Assembly (NCBI RefSeq): GCF_010977555.1
Contig: NZ_CP048815.1
Span: 2,720,501 to 2,784,500, forward strand
Reading direction: 5' to 3'
Length of the DNA: 64,000 bases
From: Caulobacter rhizosphaerae
GTDB lineage: Bacteria; Pseudomonadota; Alphaproteobacteria; Caulobacterales; Caulobacteraceae
The notes beneath the pieces were generated by a model. The model was not told the origin of the DNA and did not search any database. It worked only from the letters and a program-made list of their open reading frames with translations. The position numbers and the translations under genes are program-made. Below, one piece after another: positions 26,984-37,644 of this stretch. Each line of letters starts with the position of its first letter. Position 1 is the stretch's first letter.

Positions 26984-28822
26984 ATGACCTCGACGCACGC
27001 CTATCGCACCCATACCTGCGGCGCCCTGCGGGCTTCCGACACCGGTAACGCCGTCCGCCTGTCGGGCTGGATCCACCGCAAGCGCGACCACGGCGGCCTG
27101 GTCTTCATCGACCTGCGCGACCATTACGGCCTGACCCAGCTGGTGCTGCACCCCGAGACCCCCGGCTTCGAGGTGGTCGAGCGGCTGCGCGCCGAGAGCG
27201 TGATCCGGGTCGACGGCGAGGTGGTGGCCCGCGACGCCTCGGTGGTGAACCCCAACCTGCCGACCGGCGAGATCGAGATCCGCGTCTCGGCCGTCGAGGT
27301 GCTGAGCGAGGCCGCCGAGCTGCCGCTGCCGGTGTTCGGCGAGCCGGACTATCCCGAGGAGATCCGCCTCAAGCACCGCTATCTCGACCTGCGCCGCGAG
27401 ACCCTGCACAGGAACATCGTGCTGCGGTCCAAGGTGATCCAGTCGATCCGCTCGCGGATGTTCGCGCAAGGCTTCAACGAGTTCCAGACCCCGATCCTGA
27501 CGGCGTCGTCGCCGGAAGGGGCGCGCGACTTCCTGGTGCCCTCGCGCCTGCATCCGGGCAAGTTCTACGCGCTGCCCCAGGCCCCCCAGCAGTTCAAGCA
27601 GCTGCTGATGGTCTCGGGCTTCGACCGTTACTTCCAGATCGCCCCGTGCTTCCGCGATGAGGACCTGCGCGCCGACCGTTCGCTGGAATTCTACCAGCTC
27701 GACGTCGAGATGAGCTTCGTCACCCAGGAAGACGTGTTCGCGGCCATCGAGCCGGTGATGCACGGGGTGTTCGAGGAGTTCTCGGGCGGCAAGCCGGTGT
27801 CGCCGATCGACGGCGTCCATACCTTCACCAACGATTTCGGCGCCACGCTGGAGCACAAGGGCTTCGAGCGCCTGACCTACGCCCAGTCGATGGCCTGGTA
27901 CGGCAGCGACAAGCCCGACCTGCGCAACCCAATCAAGATGGCCGACGTCTCCGAGCACTTCCGTGAGGGCGGTTTCGGCCTGTTCGCCAAGATCCTGGGC
28001 GCCGACGCCAAGAACGCCATCTGGGCCATTCCGGCCCCGACCGGCGGCAGCCGCGCCTTCTGCGACCGCATGAATTCGTGGGCCCAGGGCGAGGGCCAGC
28101 CGGGCCTGGGCTACGTCTTCTGGTCGGAAGACCAGGGCGGCTGGGGCGGCCCGATCGCCAAGAACCTGGGCGAGCCGACCCAGGCGCTGATGGAGTCGTT
28201 GGGCCTGGGCAAGGGCGACGCGGCCTTCTTCGTGGCCGGCGACCCGGCCGTGTTCGCCAAGTTCGCGGGTCTGGCCCGCACCCGCGTGGGGACCGAGCTG
28301 AAGCTGGTCGACGAGAACCAGTTCAAGTTCTGCTGGATCGTCGACTTCCCGATGTTCGAATGGAACGAGGAGGAGAAGAAGGTCGACTTCTCGCACAACC
28401 CGTTCTCGATGCCGCAGGGCGGTCTGGAGGCCCTGGAGACCCAGGACCCGCTGACCATCCGCGCCTACCAGTACGACATCGTCTGCAACGGCTACGAGCT
28501 GTGCTCGGGCGCGATCCGCAACCACAAGCCGGAGATCATGCTCAAGGCCTTCGAGACCGCCGGCTACGGCGCCGAGGTGGTCGAAGCCCAGTTCGGCGGC
28601 ATGCTCAACGCCTTCCGCTTCGGGGCCCCGCCGCACGGGGGCCTGGCGCCCGGCATCGACCGGATCGTCATGCTGCTGGCCGAGCAGGTCGCCATCCGCG
28701 AGGTGATCGCCTTCCCGCTGAACCAGCAGGGCCAGGACCTGCTTATGAACGCCCCGGCCGAGGCCCAGGAGCGGCAGTACAAGGAACTGCACATCCGCTC
28801 GGCCCCGCCGATCAAGGTGTAG
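26984..28822 (+). CDS. aspS: Aspartyl-tRNA synthetase
   Basis: 612 residues from the ATG at 26984, the length of bacterial AspRS with its GAD insertion. It charges tRNA-Asp; alphaproteobacterial enzymes may also charge tRNA-Asn, to be amidated by GatCAB. An N-terminal OB-fold anticodon-binding domain contains [20 protein letters not shown]. Class II motif 2 lies around [20 protein letters not shown], the GAD-type insert is in the middle, and motif 3 is [13 protein letters not shown] near the end. The sequence upstream is repeat-derived, so codons before this ATG are not credible. A hairpin terminator follows the stop. Confidence 0.97.
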   Translation: MTSTHAYRTHTCGALRASDTGNAVRLSGWIHRKRDHGGLVFIDLRDHYGLTQLVLHPETPGFEVVERLRAESVIRVDGEVVARDASVVNPNLPTGEIEIRVSAVEVLSEAAELPLPVFGEPDYPEEIRLKHRYLDLRRETLHRNIVLRSKVIQSIRSRMFAQGFNEFQTPILTASSPEGARDFLVPSRLHPGKFYALPQAPQQFKQLLMVSGFDRYFQIAPCFRDEDLRADRSLEFYQLDVEMSFVTQEDVFAAIEPVMHGVFEEFSGGKPVSPIDGVHTFTNDFGATLEHKGFERLTYAQSMAWYGSDKPDLRNPIKMADVSEHFREGGFGLFAKILGADAKNAIWAIPAPTGGSRAFCDRMNSWAQGEGQPGLGYVFWSEDQGGWGGPIAKNLGEPTQALMESLGLGKGDAAFFVAGDPAVFAKFAGLARTRVGTELKLVDENQFKFCWIVDFPMFEWNEEEKKVDFSHNPFSMPQGGLEALETQDPLTIRAYQYDIVCNGYELCSGAIRNHKPEIMLKAFETAGYGAEVVEAQFGGMLNAFRFGAPPHGGLAPGIDRIVMLLAEQVAIREVIAFPLNQQGQDLLMNAPAEAQERQYKELHIRSAPPIKV

Positions 28823-28848
28823 GCCTGGCGCGGTCGGCCCCATACGAA

Positions 28849-28887
28849 GAAGCCCTCCGGTCCAGAAGGATCGGAGGGCTTCTTTGT
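28849..28887 (+). terminator. Intrinsic terminator after aspS
   Basis: Perfect 11-base stem GAAGCCCTCCG / CGGAGGGCTTC (28849-28859 with 28872-28882), followed by TTTGTCT. It begins 27 bases after the aspS stop. The pentapeptide gene converges from the other side. Confidence 0.85.
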
Positions 28888-28904
28888 CTCGCGGCCGAGG
28901 AGGC

Positions 28905-29873
28905 CTAGTTGTCCAGCTCCCGCGGCGGCTTGGGGGCCTTGGGCGGCCGGGGCGGCGCGGGCGCGGCCCGCAGCGCGGCGGCGGCGCGGGCATGGGCGGC
29001 GGCCTCGATCCGGGAGCGGTTGGCCTCGACCTGGGCCCGGGCGGCCTCGGCCTGGGCGCGCTCGAAGCTGGAGCTGACCCGGACACGGACATTGCCGCCC
29101 GAGCAGTTGCGAATGTTCAGCCCGCGCGGCAACCGGGTGCCGCCGTCGCCGCAGGCCTCGTCCAGCTGGTCCTGGTCCAGGCCCCGGGCGTTCGACAGGT
29201 CGGCCCCGGCGAGATTGGCGTTCGACAGGTCGGCGCCGGCGAAATCGGCCCCGTTGAAGATCGCGCCGCGCAGCATCGAGCCGGTGAACTCGGCGTCGCG
29301 GAACGAGGCCCGCTCGAAATTGCCGCCGATCAGGTTGCTGGCGTTCAGCTCGGCCGAGCTGAAATTGGCGCCCTTGGCGTTGACGCCCTGCAGGTTGGCC
29401 CCCATCAGCTCGCTGCTCGACAGGTTGGCCCGCTCCAGATTGGCCCCGATCATGATGGCGCCGTGCAGCTCCGACGAGGACAGGTCGACCCTCGGCATGT
29501 CCGCGCCTTGGAAGTTGGCGCCGCTGCTCTCGATGCCCGACAGGCGGGCGTCGGCGAAATGGGCCCCGACGAAATTGGCGCCGCGCATCTCGGCGCCGCG
29601 CAGGTCAGCTCGCGACAGGTCGGCGGCCACGAAGTTGGAGCCGAAGAAGCTGGCCCCGCGCAGGTCGGCGCCGATCAGGTTGGCCTTGGCGTAGTTGGCG
29701 CCGGTGAAGCGGGCGCCGGTCAGCTTGCGTCCCGACAGTTCGCAGTTCACGCACGTGCCACCCAGCGAGATCATGCGCGGCACGTCCTTGTCCTCGACCC
29801 CGGCATAGGCCTGGTGGGCCATGGCTGACAGGGCGAGCGACAGAGCGGCGACCGTGATCCGCAAGCGGGACAT
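28905..29873 (-). CDS. Secreted pentapeptide-repeat protein, long form
   Basis: 322 residues from the ATG at 29873, with GGAGG seven bases upstream. A Sec signal peptide (about 1-24, ending HQAYA) sends it to the periplasm. From about residue 50 to 205 runs an A(D/N)LXX pentapeptide array (GANYAKANLIGADLRGASF and so on), which folds into a right-handed square beta-helix. A CVNC pair precedes the helix and a conserved CGDGGTRLPRG with a later Cys follows it. The C-terminus is a charged Ala-rich helix and a Pro-rich basic tail. The target is unknown. A shorter relative lies directly upstream on the same strand. Confidence 0.9.
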   Translation of the reverse strand: MSRLRITVAALSLALSAMAHQAYAGVEDKDVPRMISLGGTCVNCELSGRKLTGARFTGANYAKANLIGADLRGASFFGSNFVAADLSRADLRGAEMRGANFVGAHFADARLSGIESSGANFQGADMPRVDLSSSELHGAIMIGANLERANLSSSELMGANLQGVNAKGANFSSAELNASNLIGGNFERASFRDAEFTGSMLRGAIFNGADFAGADLSNANLAGADLSNARGLDQDQLDEACGDGGTRLPRGLNIRNCSGGNVRVRVSSSFERAQAEAARAQVEANRSRIEAAAHARAAAALRAAPAPPRPPKAPKPPRELDN

Positions 29874-29970
29874 CGAAACCTCCAGACCGGTCAAGATAAG
29901 CGACCGTGTGAGTTACGATTTGGGACCGTCGAGGCCCAAGCGCCACTTAAATCGCGGTAATGACGGAAGT

Positions 29971-30465
29971 TTAACGGCAAGCGGGCACGGAAAACCCGCG
30001 CGGCAAGCGGGTGGACATATCGCCGCAGGCCCGGTTCAGCTGGGCCTGGGTGAGCCCGACGGCGCGGTCCATCTCCGCCCCCGAGAGGTTCGCGCCGGCC
30101 AGGGTCGCGCCGCGGAAATTCGCCCCTTCGAGGTAGGCGCCGACCAGGCTGGCGTTGGTCAGGTTAGCCCCCGCAAAGCTGGCGCCGCCGAACACCCCGC
30201 CATAGAAATTGACGTCGCGCAGGTCGCCGCCGGCGAAGCTGGTGCGGTTCATCTCGGCCAGGCTGAGATCGGCCTGGCGCAGGCGGGCGCCGGCCAGGTT
30301 CCGGCCTTTCAGCACCGCGCCGGAGAGATCGGCCTGGAACAGGTTGCAGCGCGGACAGTTGGCGCCGCCCCGGACCTGGGCGATCTGGCTGGCGTTCTGG
30401 GTCATCGCGGGACCGGCGAGGGCCAGCAGGCCGGCGGCGGCGAGGATCGGGAGCAGCGGTTTCAT
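29971..30465 (-). CDS. Secreted pentapeptide-repeat protein, short form
   Basis: About 164 residues from the ATG at 30465, where a signal peptide begins (MKPLLPILAAAGLLALAG). An upstream ATG at 30504 is possible. It shares the whole plan of its downstream neighbour: a CPRC pair just before the repeats, a shorter pentapeptide array (about residues 45-130: GAVLKGRNLAGARLRQADL and so on), then CGDMSTRLPRGF and a final Cys. It lacks the long helical tail. The two genes are 97 bases apart, arose by duplication and are probably co-transcribed. Function is unknown. Confidence 0.86.
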   Translation of the reverse strand: MKPLLPILAAAGLLALAGPAMTQNASQIAQVRGGANCPRCNLFQADLSGAVLKGRNLAGARLRQADLSLAEMNRTSFAGGDLRDVNFYGGVFGGASFAGANLTNASLVGAYLEGANFRGATLAGANLSGAEMDRAVGLTQAQLNRACGDMSTRLPRGFSVPACR

Positions 30466-30534
30466 TCTGGCACGCGTCTTTCGGCGGGAACGGCGATCAA
30501 GCATGGCCACGCAAGCTTAAGGCCAGGCAAACGG

Positions 30535-33300
30535 CTAGCCGGCGTCGCTCTCGCCGGGAGCGGCGCCGGCCTGGGTTCCGCAACTGTCGCAGACCACCAG
30601 GCCGCCCTTGCGGCTCAGGGCCAGGTCGCCGCAGGCCGGGCAGACGTCGCCGCTAGCGCCGACCGGCCGGGGTTCCTGGTCCCGGCGGCCGCCGAACGGC
30701 AGGAACACCAGGTTGTCCGGCGCGGCGCCGCGCGAGAAGCCCTTGGAGATGAACTTGCTGGCGGGCAAGGGTTCGGCCTCGACCTCGCCGTCAGGCGCGC
30801 CTTCCCCTCGGCCCAGGCCGTCGGCGTTGAACTCGCCCGGATCGGCGTTGGCCAGATCGTCGCGGCCAAGATACGAGACGCCCAGTTCGCGGAAGATATA
30901 GTCGAGGATCGAGGTCGCCGACCGGATGGAGTCGTTGCCGGTCACCGGTCCGGCCGGCTCGAACTTGGTGAAGACATAGGCGTCGACGAACTCGTCCAGG
31001 GGCACGCCGTATTGCAGGCCGATCGAGATGGCGATGGCGAAATTGTTCATCAGGCTGCGGAAGGCGGCGCCTTCCTTGTGCATGTCGATGAAGATCTCGC
31101 CGACCTCGCCATCCTCGTATTCGCCGGTGTGCAGATACACCTTGTGACCGCCGACCGCGGCCTTCTGGATATAGCCCTTGCGACGGTCGGGCAGCTTGCG
31201 GCGAGAGCGGCCGCCGCGCTCGACGACCCGCTCGACCACGCGTTCGACGATCCGTTCCTTGACGGGGGCGGGCGGCGGCGACCCGACAACAGTTTCGGGG
31301 CGCGTGGGCTTGGGGGCCTCGGTTTCCTCGGGCAGGGCGAGGACGAAACCCGCCGGGGCGGCGATGCGGTTCAACCGCAGGGCCCGGACGCCAGCGCGGG
31401 CGGCGGCGGCTTGCAGGCGGGCGGCGTCCGCGGGGCGAGCGTCGAAGGGCAAGTCCAGCACCGCCGGATTGGCCAGGCAGGTGAAGGTCTCCACGGCGGC
31501 CTGCATCGCCAGACGGTCCGCCAAGACCGGGAGTTCGACGGCCGAGAACAGCGCCCGCAGTTCGCCTTCCAGGGCCTCGCAGTCGGACAGGCGGCGCGCG
31601 CCCAGGGCGTGGCGCTCGGCCGTCTCGATCTCGGTCTCGGAGAAGCCGGCGAAGGCCAGGGTGTCGAAGTCGGGATCGGCCAACAGGTCGGCGGGAACGC
31701 CCAGAACGTCGCTGAGGAAGCCGGCGCCGATCACGGCCGGGGCGAAGGCTGCGCGCAGGTCGTCCGCGTGGCGCAGGGCGTCCTCGGCCAGCTCGATCTC
31801 GTGAGCGGTGAAGCCGCGAGCCTGCAGCACCGTGTGGTCGATCGCGGGGGAGTCGGCCAGCGAACCATGACCCATGGCGTGCCGACGGGCGGCGTCGAAG
31901 TCGGCGCCCGCTTCGGTCAGGCAAATGTGGCCGGCGGCGCTGAAAGTCGGAACCAGCAAGCCATCGGCGGTCTGGGCGGTCGAGATCGGCGCGGCGGCGG
32001 CTGCTGCACCCAAGGGCTTGCCGCCCAGGCGAAGAGCCGCCTCCGGATCGGCGAAGGCGGCGACCAGGCGCGACGAACGCAGGCCGTGCTTGCGAGCCAG
32101 GCCGTGGGCGACAGCCAAGGCCGCGGCGGCCTCCGAGGCCAGGGGCGAGCGCAAGGCGGCGGCGCGCACGCGGCGCTCGGCCAGGCTGCGCAACACCGTC
32201 TGGCGTTCCTGAGCGAAGGCAGGATCGGCGCCGAGCGCGGCGGCGGCCTCGGCGCTGGCGCTCAGCGCGGCGCCGACCGCCAGGGCCCAGAGCGCCGACG
32301 CTGCGTCGCGTCCCAACTCGCCTGCGGGCGAAAGGCCCTGGGTCAGCAGCCAGTCGCCGACCCCGGCCAGACCGATCTCGGCCGGGCGGTCGCCACGTTC
32401 GATCTCCAGGGCTGTCGCCCACAGGCCCACAACCTGATTGAAACTCGCGGTGTCGAAGGCCTCGCCGTGCTGGAAGGCGGTGACGTCGATCGCGGCGCGA
32501 ACCGGCGCGCCCCGGGCCAGATTTTCGGCGTCGTCGGGCGACAGGGCCAGCACCAGCGCGCTGGTCTCCCAACCGACCTGAGCGGCGAAACTGGCGGCTT
32601 CGTCCACCGCCGCCACGGCCTGGCGGGAAGCCGAGGCGACGAGCGGGGCTGGGGCTTTCGCGTCCGGCTCGATCAGGCCCGTGCGCGGCGCGCCGGCCAG
32701 GGCGATGGCGTCAAGGATCATCCGGTCGTCGGCCCCCAGGTCGCGGGCCCTCCGGGCGGCGCGGCCGAGCGCGCTGTTCTTGGACGGATCGGCGCAGGCC
32801 TTGGCGTCGCCATGGCAGCGCTGGACCGCGTCGCCGACCTGGGCCAGGGCGGCGTCGAGCCGGGCGGCGGCCTTGGCGGCCAGACGCGCCGATCGCCAGT
32901 GCGCCAGGTGACCTTCGGCGGCGCGCCTGAATTCGATCTCACCGATGTCGGGCAGCCGCAGCGGAGCCATGGCGGTGCTCGCCGGCGACGCCAAGCCCGT
33001 CAGCATGGTGGCCAAAAGGGCGTCGCGGAAGGCGCTGGCGTCGGCGGCGTCGCCGAACAGGCCGTCGGACAGACCGGTCTTGGCCAGGTGATCGGCGTAG
33101 CGGGCGGGGCCGCCGCCCAGCGGAGCCTCGGCGTCGATCACCCCGTCGTTGCAGTCCCGGGCGGCCCAATCCAGCCACGCCTCGACCCGGGCGTCCGGCC
33201 AATCTTCCGGCGCGAGCACCTCAATGACCGCGTCTGGGCGCTCGATCTCACGCAACGCAAGGCGTGGGGTGGAGGCGGGGTGTCTGGACTGAATGCGCAT
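30535..33300 (-). CDS. Class II ribonucleotide reductase-like protein with TSCPD domain, lacking catalytic core
   Basis: About 921 residues from the ATG at 33300 (weak ribosome-binding site). The C-terminal quarter (about 680-800) clearly matches the TSCPD domain that ends B12-dependent (NrdJ) reductases: [53 protein letters not shown], and [23 protein letters not shown] zinc-ribbon end follows (VCPACGD ... CDSCG). The N-terminal 650 residues are Ala-rich and helical. They show no ATP cone, no glycyl/cysteine catalytic loop and no PNP-type substrate motifs, although short stretches such as [13 protein letters not shown] echo the NrdJ insert. It looks like a pseudoenzyme or regulator derived from NrdJ. 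It is divergent from the NDUFA12 gene. Confidence 0.8.
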   Translation of the reverse strand: MRIQSRHPASTPRLALREIERPDAVIEVLAPEDWPDARVEAWLDWAARDCNDGVIDAEAPLGGGPARYADHLAKTGLSDGLFGDAADASAFRDALLATMLTGLASPASTAMAPLRLPDIGEIEFRRAAEGHLAHWRSARLAAKAAARLDAALAQVGDAVQRCHGDAKACADPSKNSALGRAARRARDLGADDRMILDAIALAGAPRTGLIEPDAKAPAPLVASASRQAVAAVDEAASFAAQVGWETSALVLALSPDDAENLARGAPVRAAIDVTAFQHGEAFDTASFNQVVGLWATALEIERGDRPAEIGLAGVGDWLLTQGLSPAGELGRDAASALWALAVGAALSASAEAAAALGADPAFAQERQTVLRSLAERRVRAAALRSPLASEAAAALAVAHGLARKHGLRSSRLVAAFADPEAALRLGGKPLGAAAAAAPISTAQTADGLLVPTFSAAGHICLTEAGADFDAARRHAMGHGSLADSPAIDHTVLQARGFTAHEIELAEDALRHADDLRAAFAPAVIGAGFLSDVLGVPADLLADPDFDTLAFAGFSETEIETAERHALGARRLSDCEALEGELRALFSAVELPVLADRLAMQAAVETFTCLANPAVLDLPFDARPADAARLQAAAARAGVRALRLNRIAAPAGFVLALPEETEAPKPTRPETVVGSPPPAPVKERIVERVVERVVERGGRSRRKLPDRRKGYIQKAAVGGHKVYLHTGEYEDGEVGEIFIDMHKEGAAFRSLMNNFAIAISIGLQYGVPLDEFVDAYVFTKFEPAGPVTGNDSIRSATSILDYIFRELGVSYLGRDDLANADPGEFNADGLGRGEGAPDGEVEAEPLPASKFISKGFSRGAAPDNLVFLPFGGRRDQEPRPVGASGDVCPACGDLALSRKGGLVVCDSCGTQAGAAPGESDAG

Positions 33301-33544
33301 GGGCGATTCCGCGGTCTGGGCGCCAGGGCGCGCCAAGAATTCGCCATCCTAGATCGCCGAACCCGCCCCTTCAATAGATGTGGGGTTCGGACGCCTCCCG
33401 ATCCACAAGATGTTGAAGCGGCGTTGGCGCGTCGGATGCTGGACGCTGAGGAGCCGCCGACCTATAGTCCGGCCGCTTCGCAACGCCTCGGCGTTGTCCG
33501 AAATCCTCCCAGTTTGGGACCTTTGCGAGATTGGTGCTGACGCG

Positions 33545-33940
33545 GTGCTGAAAGCGATCTTTACGTGGTGGAACGGCGCGACCATCGGTCAGCGTTTCCA
33601 CATTAGCCGTCGTGGCGTGTTCGTCGGCCAGGACGATTACGGCAACCGCTACTTCGAGGCCCGCGACAACAGCGACAGCTATGACGACCGCAAGCGCCGC
33701 TGGGTCATCTATGACGGCTACGCCGAGGCCTCAAAGGTGCCGCCCGAATGGAGCGGCTGGCTGCACTACACCTTCGACGAGCCGCCGACCGTGGCGCCGC
33801 TGAAGCGTCGCGCCTGGGAGAAGGACCACCACCCCAACCTGACCGGCACGATCCATGCCTGGCGTCCAAAGGGCTCACTGGCTCGCGGCGGCGAACGCGC
33901 GGTCGCCACCAGCGACTACAAGCCCTGGTCGCCCGAATAG
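33545..33940 (+). CDS. NDUFA12-family complex I accessory subunit
   Basis: 131 residues from a GTG at 33545, chosen because the family starts at about this point; longer starts are in sequence that does not look coding. The family (B17.2/NDUFA12) is an accessory subunit of respiratory complex I found in mitochondria and alphaproteobacteria. Characteristic motifs are HISRRGVFVGQDDYGNRYFE, RRWVIYDGYAEASKVPPEWSGWLHY and the C-terminal DYKPWSPE. It is followed after one base by the DUF2155 gene, a pairing typical of alphaproteobacteria. Confidence 0.9.
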   Translation: MLKAIFTWWNGATIGQRFHISRRGVFVGQDDYGNRYFEARDNSDSYDDRKRRWVIYDGYAEASKVPPEWSGWLHYTFDEPPTVAPLKRRAWEKDHHPNLTGTIHAWRPKGSLARGGERAVATSDYKPWSPE

Positions 33941-33941
33941 G

Positions 33942-34601
33942 ATGACGGTCCGGCGGTCCTTGGCGGGCGTGACGGCGCTGGTCGTCGCGGGTTCGCTCGC
34001 CGGCGGCGGAGCTTGGGCGCTGCAGAACACGCCACAGCAACCGCCAACGGCCCCGGCGCCGCCGACGGCTCCCGCGCCGATCGTCGTGCCACAGCAGTCA
34101 CGCCCTTTACCCGGACCACGCCCCGCGGCGCAGGCCCCTACGCCTACGACCGCCGCCTCATCGGCCGCGAACGAAACGCCCGCCCCGGCCGCGTCGACGG
34201 CCAAATCCACCGCGACGACGCCGGACAAGCCGGCCGAGCCGCTCAAGCGCGCCCGCTCTTCGGTCGCCATTCTGCAGGCGCTCGACAAGGTCACCACCGA
34301 GACCATGCGGTTCGAGGCTCCGGTCGGCCAGCCGATCCGCTACAAGACCCTGATCTTCACGGTCCGCGCCTGCGAAACGACCGCGCCCGACGAGGATGCC
34401 CCGGACTCGGTGGCCTATGTCACGGTAGACACCCAGCCCAAGGCCCTGCCAGGCCGCGTGGCGCCGGCCGGGCGCCAGATCTACAAGGGTTGGATGTACG
34501 CCAATTCCCCGGGCCTGAACCCCTTGGAACATCCGGTCTACGACGCCTGGCTGATCGCTTGCAAAACGTCGGCCCCGGTGGCGCCGGCCGCAAGTCGGTA
34601 G
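33942..34601 (+). CDS. DUF2155 domain periplasmic protein
   Basis: 219 residues from the ATG at 33942, one base after the preceding stop codon. A signal peptide or N-terminal anchor (about 1-26) is followed by a low-complexity Pro/Ala/Thr linker (30-105) and the DUF2155 domain (about 112-215: [60 protein letters not shown]). The domain has two conserved Cys and no known activity. The last 64 bases overlap the 3' end of the convergent aat gene, so both proteins constrain the same DNA. Confidence 0.9.
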   Translation: MTVRRSLAGVTALVVAGSLAGGGAWALQNTPQQPPTAPAPPTAPAPIVVPQQSRPLPGPRPAAQAPTPTTAASSAANETPAPAASTAKSTATTPDKPAEPLKRARSSVAILQALDKVTTETMRFEAPVGQPIRYKTLIFTVRACETTAPDEDAPDSVAYVTVDTQPKALPGRVAPAGRQIYKGWMYANSPGLNPLEHPVYDAWLIACKTSAPVAPAASR

Positions 34602-35191
34602 AAATCGGCAGGGGCCGTCCAGGCCCGTCCCAGCCGACGGCGATAGTCGGCGCGCGAGATCTCGATCGTTCCGAACTGTTCGAGATGCTCGGTGATGAAC
34701 TGGGTGTCCAGCAGGCGATAGTCGCCGACGATCAGCCGGCCGGCCAAGTGGACCAGCGCCACCTTGCTGGCGTCGCGACGGGTCGAGAACATGCTTTCGC
34801 CGAAGAAGCAGGCGCCGAACGCCACGCCGTAAAGGCCGCCGACCAAGTCCTCGCCGTCCCAGCACTCGACGCTGTGGGCCAGGCCGCGGGCGAACAGCTG
34901 GCCGTAGAGGCGCTGGATCGGATTGTTGATCCAGGTCTCCAGACGTCCTGGCCGGGCGGCGGCGCAAGCCTCGACCACGGCGTCGAAGGCCGTGTCGATA
35001 CGGATCTCGAACGGTTGGGCCCGAACCGTGCGGGCCAGGCGGCGCGGGACGTGCACGCCGTCCAGCGGCAGCACGCCCCGGCGTTCCGGGTCGATCAGGA
35101 AGATGCTCTCGTCGTGGCGGGCGTCCGCCATGGGAAAGACGCCGCGCTCGTAGCAGGCGATGAGATCATCGACCGTGAAGGCGTCGTCCAT
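34538..35191 (-). CDS. aat: Leucyl/phenylalanyl-tRNA--protein transferase
   Basis: 217 residues from the ATG at 35191, the usual length. It adds Leu or Phe to proteins with N-terminal Arg or Lys, marking them for ClpAP by the N-end rule. Family marks are [54 protein letters not shown], and [27 protein letters not shown]. It follows accC by 28 bases and ends inside the convergent DUF2155 gene. The order aroQ-accB-accC-aat is common in alphaproteobacteria. Confidence 0.95.
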   Translation of the reverse strand: MDDAFTVDDLIACYERGVFPMADARHDESIFLIDPERRGVLPLDGVHVPRRLARTVRAQPFEIRIDTAFDAVVEACAAARPGRLETWINNPIQRLYGQLFARGLAHSVECWDGEDLVGGLYGVAFGACFFGESMFSTRRDASKVALVHLAGRLIVGDYRLLDTQFITEHLEQFGTIEISRADYRRRLGRAWTAPADFYRLAAGATGADVLQAISQAS

Positions 35192-35219
35192 GGCGTTCCG
35201 CCCGACCCTTTGAGCAGGC

Positions 35220-36563
35220 CTAGCCCTGCGCCTTGATCCAGCGCTCCAGCCAATGGATGTCGTAATCGCCGGCCAGGATGTCGGGTTGCACCAGCAGATC
35301 CTGGAACAGCGGGATCGTGGTCTCGATGCCGCCGACGACCATCTCGCCCAGGCAACGGCGCAGGCGCGCGATGCACTCCTCGCGGTCACGGCCATGCACG
35401 ATCAGCTTGCCGATCAGGCTGTCGTAATAGGGCGGGATCGCATAGCCGGTGTAGATCGCCGAATCCAGCCGTACGCCCAGGCCGCCGGGGGCGTGGAAAT
35501 CGGTGATGGTGCCCGGCGAAGGCGTGAAGGTCCGCGCGTTCTCGGCGTTGATCCGGCACTCGATGGCGTGGCCCTCGAACACCACGTCATCCTGGGTGAA
35601 CGACAGCGGCAGGCCGGCGGCGATGCGGATCTGTTCGCGGACCAGGTCAATGCCGGTGATCGCCTCGGTGACTGGGTGCTCGACCTGCAGGCGGGTGTTC
35701 ATCTCGATGAAGAAGAACTCGCCATTCTCCCACAGGAACTCGATCGTGCCGACGCCCAGATAACCGATCGCCTTGACGGCATCGACCACGATCTTGCCGA
35801 TCTTGGCGCGGTCTTCGGCGCCCAGGGCGGGCGAGGGGGCTTCTTCCAGCACCTTCTGGTGACGGCGCTGCAGCGAGCAGTCGCGCTCGCCCAGGTGCAC
35901 GACGTTGCCGTGGCTGTCGGCGATGACCTGCAGCTCGATGTGGCGCGGCTTCTGGAGATAGCGCTCCATATAGACCGTGTCGTCGCCGAACGCCGCCCGG
36001 GCTTCCGAGCGGGCCGTCGAGACGGCTTCGGCCAGATCCTCGCGGGTCTGGGCGACCTTCATGCCGCGGCCGCCGCCGCCGGAGGCGGCCTTGATCAGCA
36101 CCGGGAAGCCGATCTGCTCGGCGGCCGCAAAGGCCTCTTCCTCGGTCGAGACGCCGCCGTCCGAGCCGGGGACCACCGGAATGCCGGCGTCCTTGACCGC
36201 CTGCTTGGCGGTGATCTTGTCGCCCATCATCCGGATGTGTTCCGGCTTGGGCCCGATGAAGGTGTAGCCATGGGCCCCGACGATCTCGGCGAAGCGGGCG
36301 TTCTCAGACAGGAAGCCGTAGCCCGGATGGATCGCCTGAGCGCCGGTGATCTCGGCCGCGGCGATAATCGAGGGGATATTCAGATACGACTTTGCGGCCG
36401 AAGCCGGGCCGATGCAGACGCTTTCGTCGGCCAGCCGCACCCACATGGAATTGGCGTCAGCTTCGGAATGGACCGCCACGGTGGCGATGCCCATTTCCTT
36501 GCAGGCGCGGTGAACCCGAAGCGCGATCTCGCCTCGGTTCGCGATGAGGATCTTGTCAAACAT
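35220..36563 (-). CDS. accC: Acetyl-CoA carboxylase, biotin carboxylase subunit
   Basis: 447 residues, the family length. It carboxylates the biotin on AccB with ATP and bicarbonate, the first half of the acetyl-CoA carboxylase reaction in fatty-acid synthesis. The N-terminal [21 protein letters not shown], the ATP-grasp Gly-rich loop [12 protein letters not shown], and the active-site block [24 protein letters not shown] are all present. It starts five bases after the accB stop codon and is certainly co-transcribed with it. Confidence 0.98.
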   Translation of the reverse strand: MFDKILIANRGEIALRVHRACKEMGIATVAVHSEADANSMWVRLADESVCIGPASAAKSYLNIPSIIAAAEITGAQAIHPGYGFLSENARFAEIVGAHGYTFIGPKPEHIRMMGDKITAKQAVKDAGIPVVPGSDGGVSTEEEAFAAAEQIGFPVLIKAASGGGGRGMKVAQTREDLAEAVSTARSEARAAFGDDTVYMERYLQKPRHIELQVIADSHGNVVHLGERDCSLQRRHQKVLEEAPSPALGAEDRAKIGKIVVDAVKAIGYLGVGTIEFLWENGEFFFIEMNTRLQVEHPVTEAITGIDLVREQIRIAAGLPLSFTQDDVVFEGHAIECRINAENARTFTPSPGTITDFHAPGGLGVRLDSAIYTGYAIPPYYDSLIGKLIVHGRDREECIARLRRCLGEMVVGGIETTIPLFQDLLVQPDILAGDYDIHWLERWIKAQG

Positions 36564-36568
36564 GCCGA

Positions 36569-37081
36569 TTACTCGACGATGACGAGCGGCTCGCCGAATT
36601 CGACGGGCTGGGCGTCTGCCACGAGAATCTCGACGACCTTACCGGCCTTGGGCGCCGAGATCGGGTTCATGGTCTTCATGGCTTCGACGATCAGCAGGGT
36701 CTGGCCGGCGCTCACCGTGTCGCCCACCTTGATGAAGGCGTCGGCGCCGGGCTGGGGCGACAGGTACACGGTGCCGACCATCGGCGACTTGACGGCCTCG
36801 CCGGCGTGGGCGGCCGGCGCGGGCGTGGCTTCAGCGGCAGGCGCGGCGGCGGCCGCCGGAGCCGGGGCGGGCGCATAGGCCGGCGCGGCCGTGGCCTGGA
36901 CATATTGCGTCGGCGCGGCGGCCACGGTCAGTTCGCGAGCGACCCGGATCTTCAGACCCGCATGTTCGACCTCGATCTCCGACAGGCCGGTGTCCTTCAG
37001 GATGTCGGCCAGCTTGCGGACCAGGCGGGCGTCGATCGACGGAGTCTCGACCGGATCGGCGGGGGCCTTGGGATTGGACAT
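36569..37081 (-). CDS. accB: Acetyl-CoA carboxylase, biotin carboxyl carrier protein
   Basis: 170 residues. The N-terminal region is helical. A long Ala/Pro linker (about 54-92) acts as a swinging arm, and the C-terminal biotinyl domain carries VEAMKTMN with the biotin-accepting Lys at residue 136. It shuttles carboxybiotin between AccC and AccAD. It lies between aroQ (40 bases upstream) and accC (5 bases downstream). Confidence 0.97.
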   Translation of the reverse strand: MSNPKAPADPVETPSIDARLVRKLADILKDTGLSEIEVEHAGLKIRVARELTVAAAPTQYVQATAAPAYAPAPAPAAAAAPAAEATPAPAAHAGEAVKSPMVGTVYLSPQPGADAFIKVGDTVSAGQTLLIVEAMKTMNPISAPKAGKVVEILVADAQPVEFGEPLVIVE

Positions 37082-37121
37082 GGAAGGTTACCTTGCTGTC
37101 TTCTGAAGCCGGGATCGCCGG

Positions 37122-37565
37122 CTAGTTCGCGCCGATCAGGCCGGCAGCGGCCTCGATCGCCAATTCATAGCTCGCCGCGCCGAAGCCGGAGACGATCCCG
37201 GTCGCCGCGAGCGAAACGAAGGTGTGGCGGCGGAATTCCTCCCGCGCCGCCGGATTGGACAGGTGACACTCGATGACCGGGATATTCAAGGTCTTCAGGG
37301 CGTCAAGGAGAGCGATCGACGTATGTCCATAGCCCGCCGGATTGATCACCAACGCGCAGGCTTCCGTCCGGGCTTCCTGAACCCAGTCGATCAGCGCGCC
37401 TTCGTGGTTGCTCTGCCGGAAGATGACGGAAAGACCCCGAGCGGCCGCGCGCGCCTCGCAGCGCGTGCGGACATCGTCGAGCGTGTCCTTGCCGTAGATC
37501 TCGGGCTCGCGCGTTCCCAACAGGTTGAGGTTGGGTCCGCTCAGCACATGGATCGGTTTTACCAT
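37122..37565 (-). CDS. aroQ: Type II 3-dehydroquinate dehydratase
   Basis: 147 residues from the ATG at 37565, normal for the type II enzyme, which dehydrates 3-dehydroquinate in the shikimate pathway as a dodecamer. The catalytic Tyr/Arg loop is [45 protein letters not shown] and the ECHLSNP with RR segment are the substrate-binding blocks. It is the first gene of the aroQ-accB-accC-aat run and is divergent from thiS, with about 80 bases between. Confidence 0.96.
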   Translation of the reverse strand: MVKPIHVLSGPNLNLLGTREPEIYGKDTLDDVRTRCEARAAARGLSVIFRQSNHEGALIDWVQEARTEACALVINPAGYGHTSIALLDALKTLNIPVIECHLSNPAAREEFRRHTFVSLAATGIVSGFGAASYELAIEAAAGLIGAN

Positions 37566-37644
37566 TCGGCTCCGCCGTCGATTCCGGGAGGTCTTGTATA
37601 GCCGGTTCCCTCGCGTCACAAGCAGGGCTCGCTTCGGAGGTGAC

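Noticed and set aside
26394..26987. Arg-rich open frames in the 0.5 kb repeated element
   Set aside because: All frames are open because of base composition. The differences between the two copies do not fall in third codon positions of any frame, and some alter residues freely, so a protein is not supported.
33380..33544. N-terminal extension of the NDUFA12-like protein
   Set aside because: The extra 55 codons are Arg-rich with no match to the family, which begins near the GTG at 33545. They overlap the divergent promoter region.
37566..37644. TPP riboswitch before thiS
   Set aside because: Only about 80 bases separate thiS from aroQ, and the conserved CTGAGA and thi-box segments are not present.
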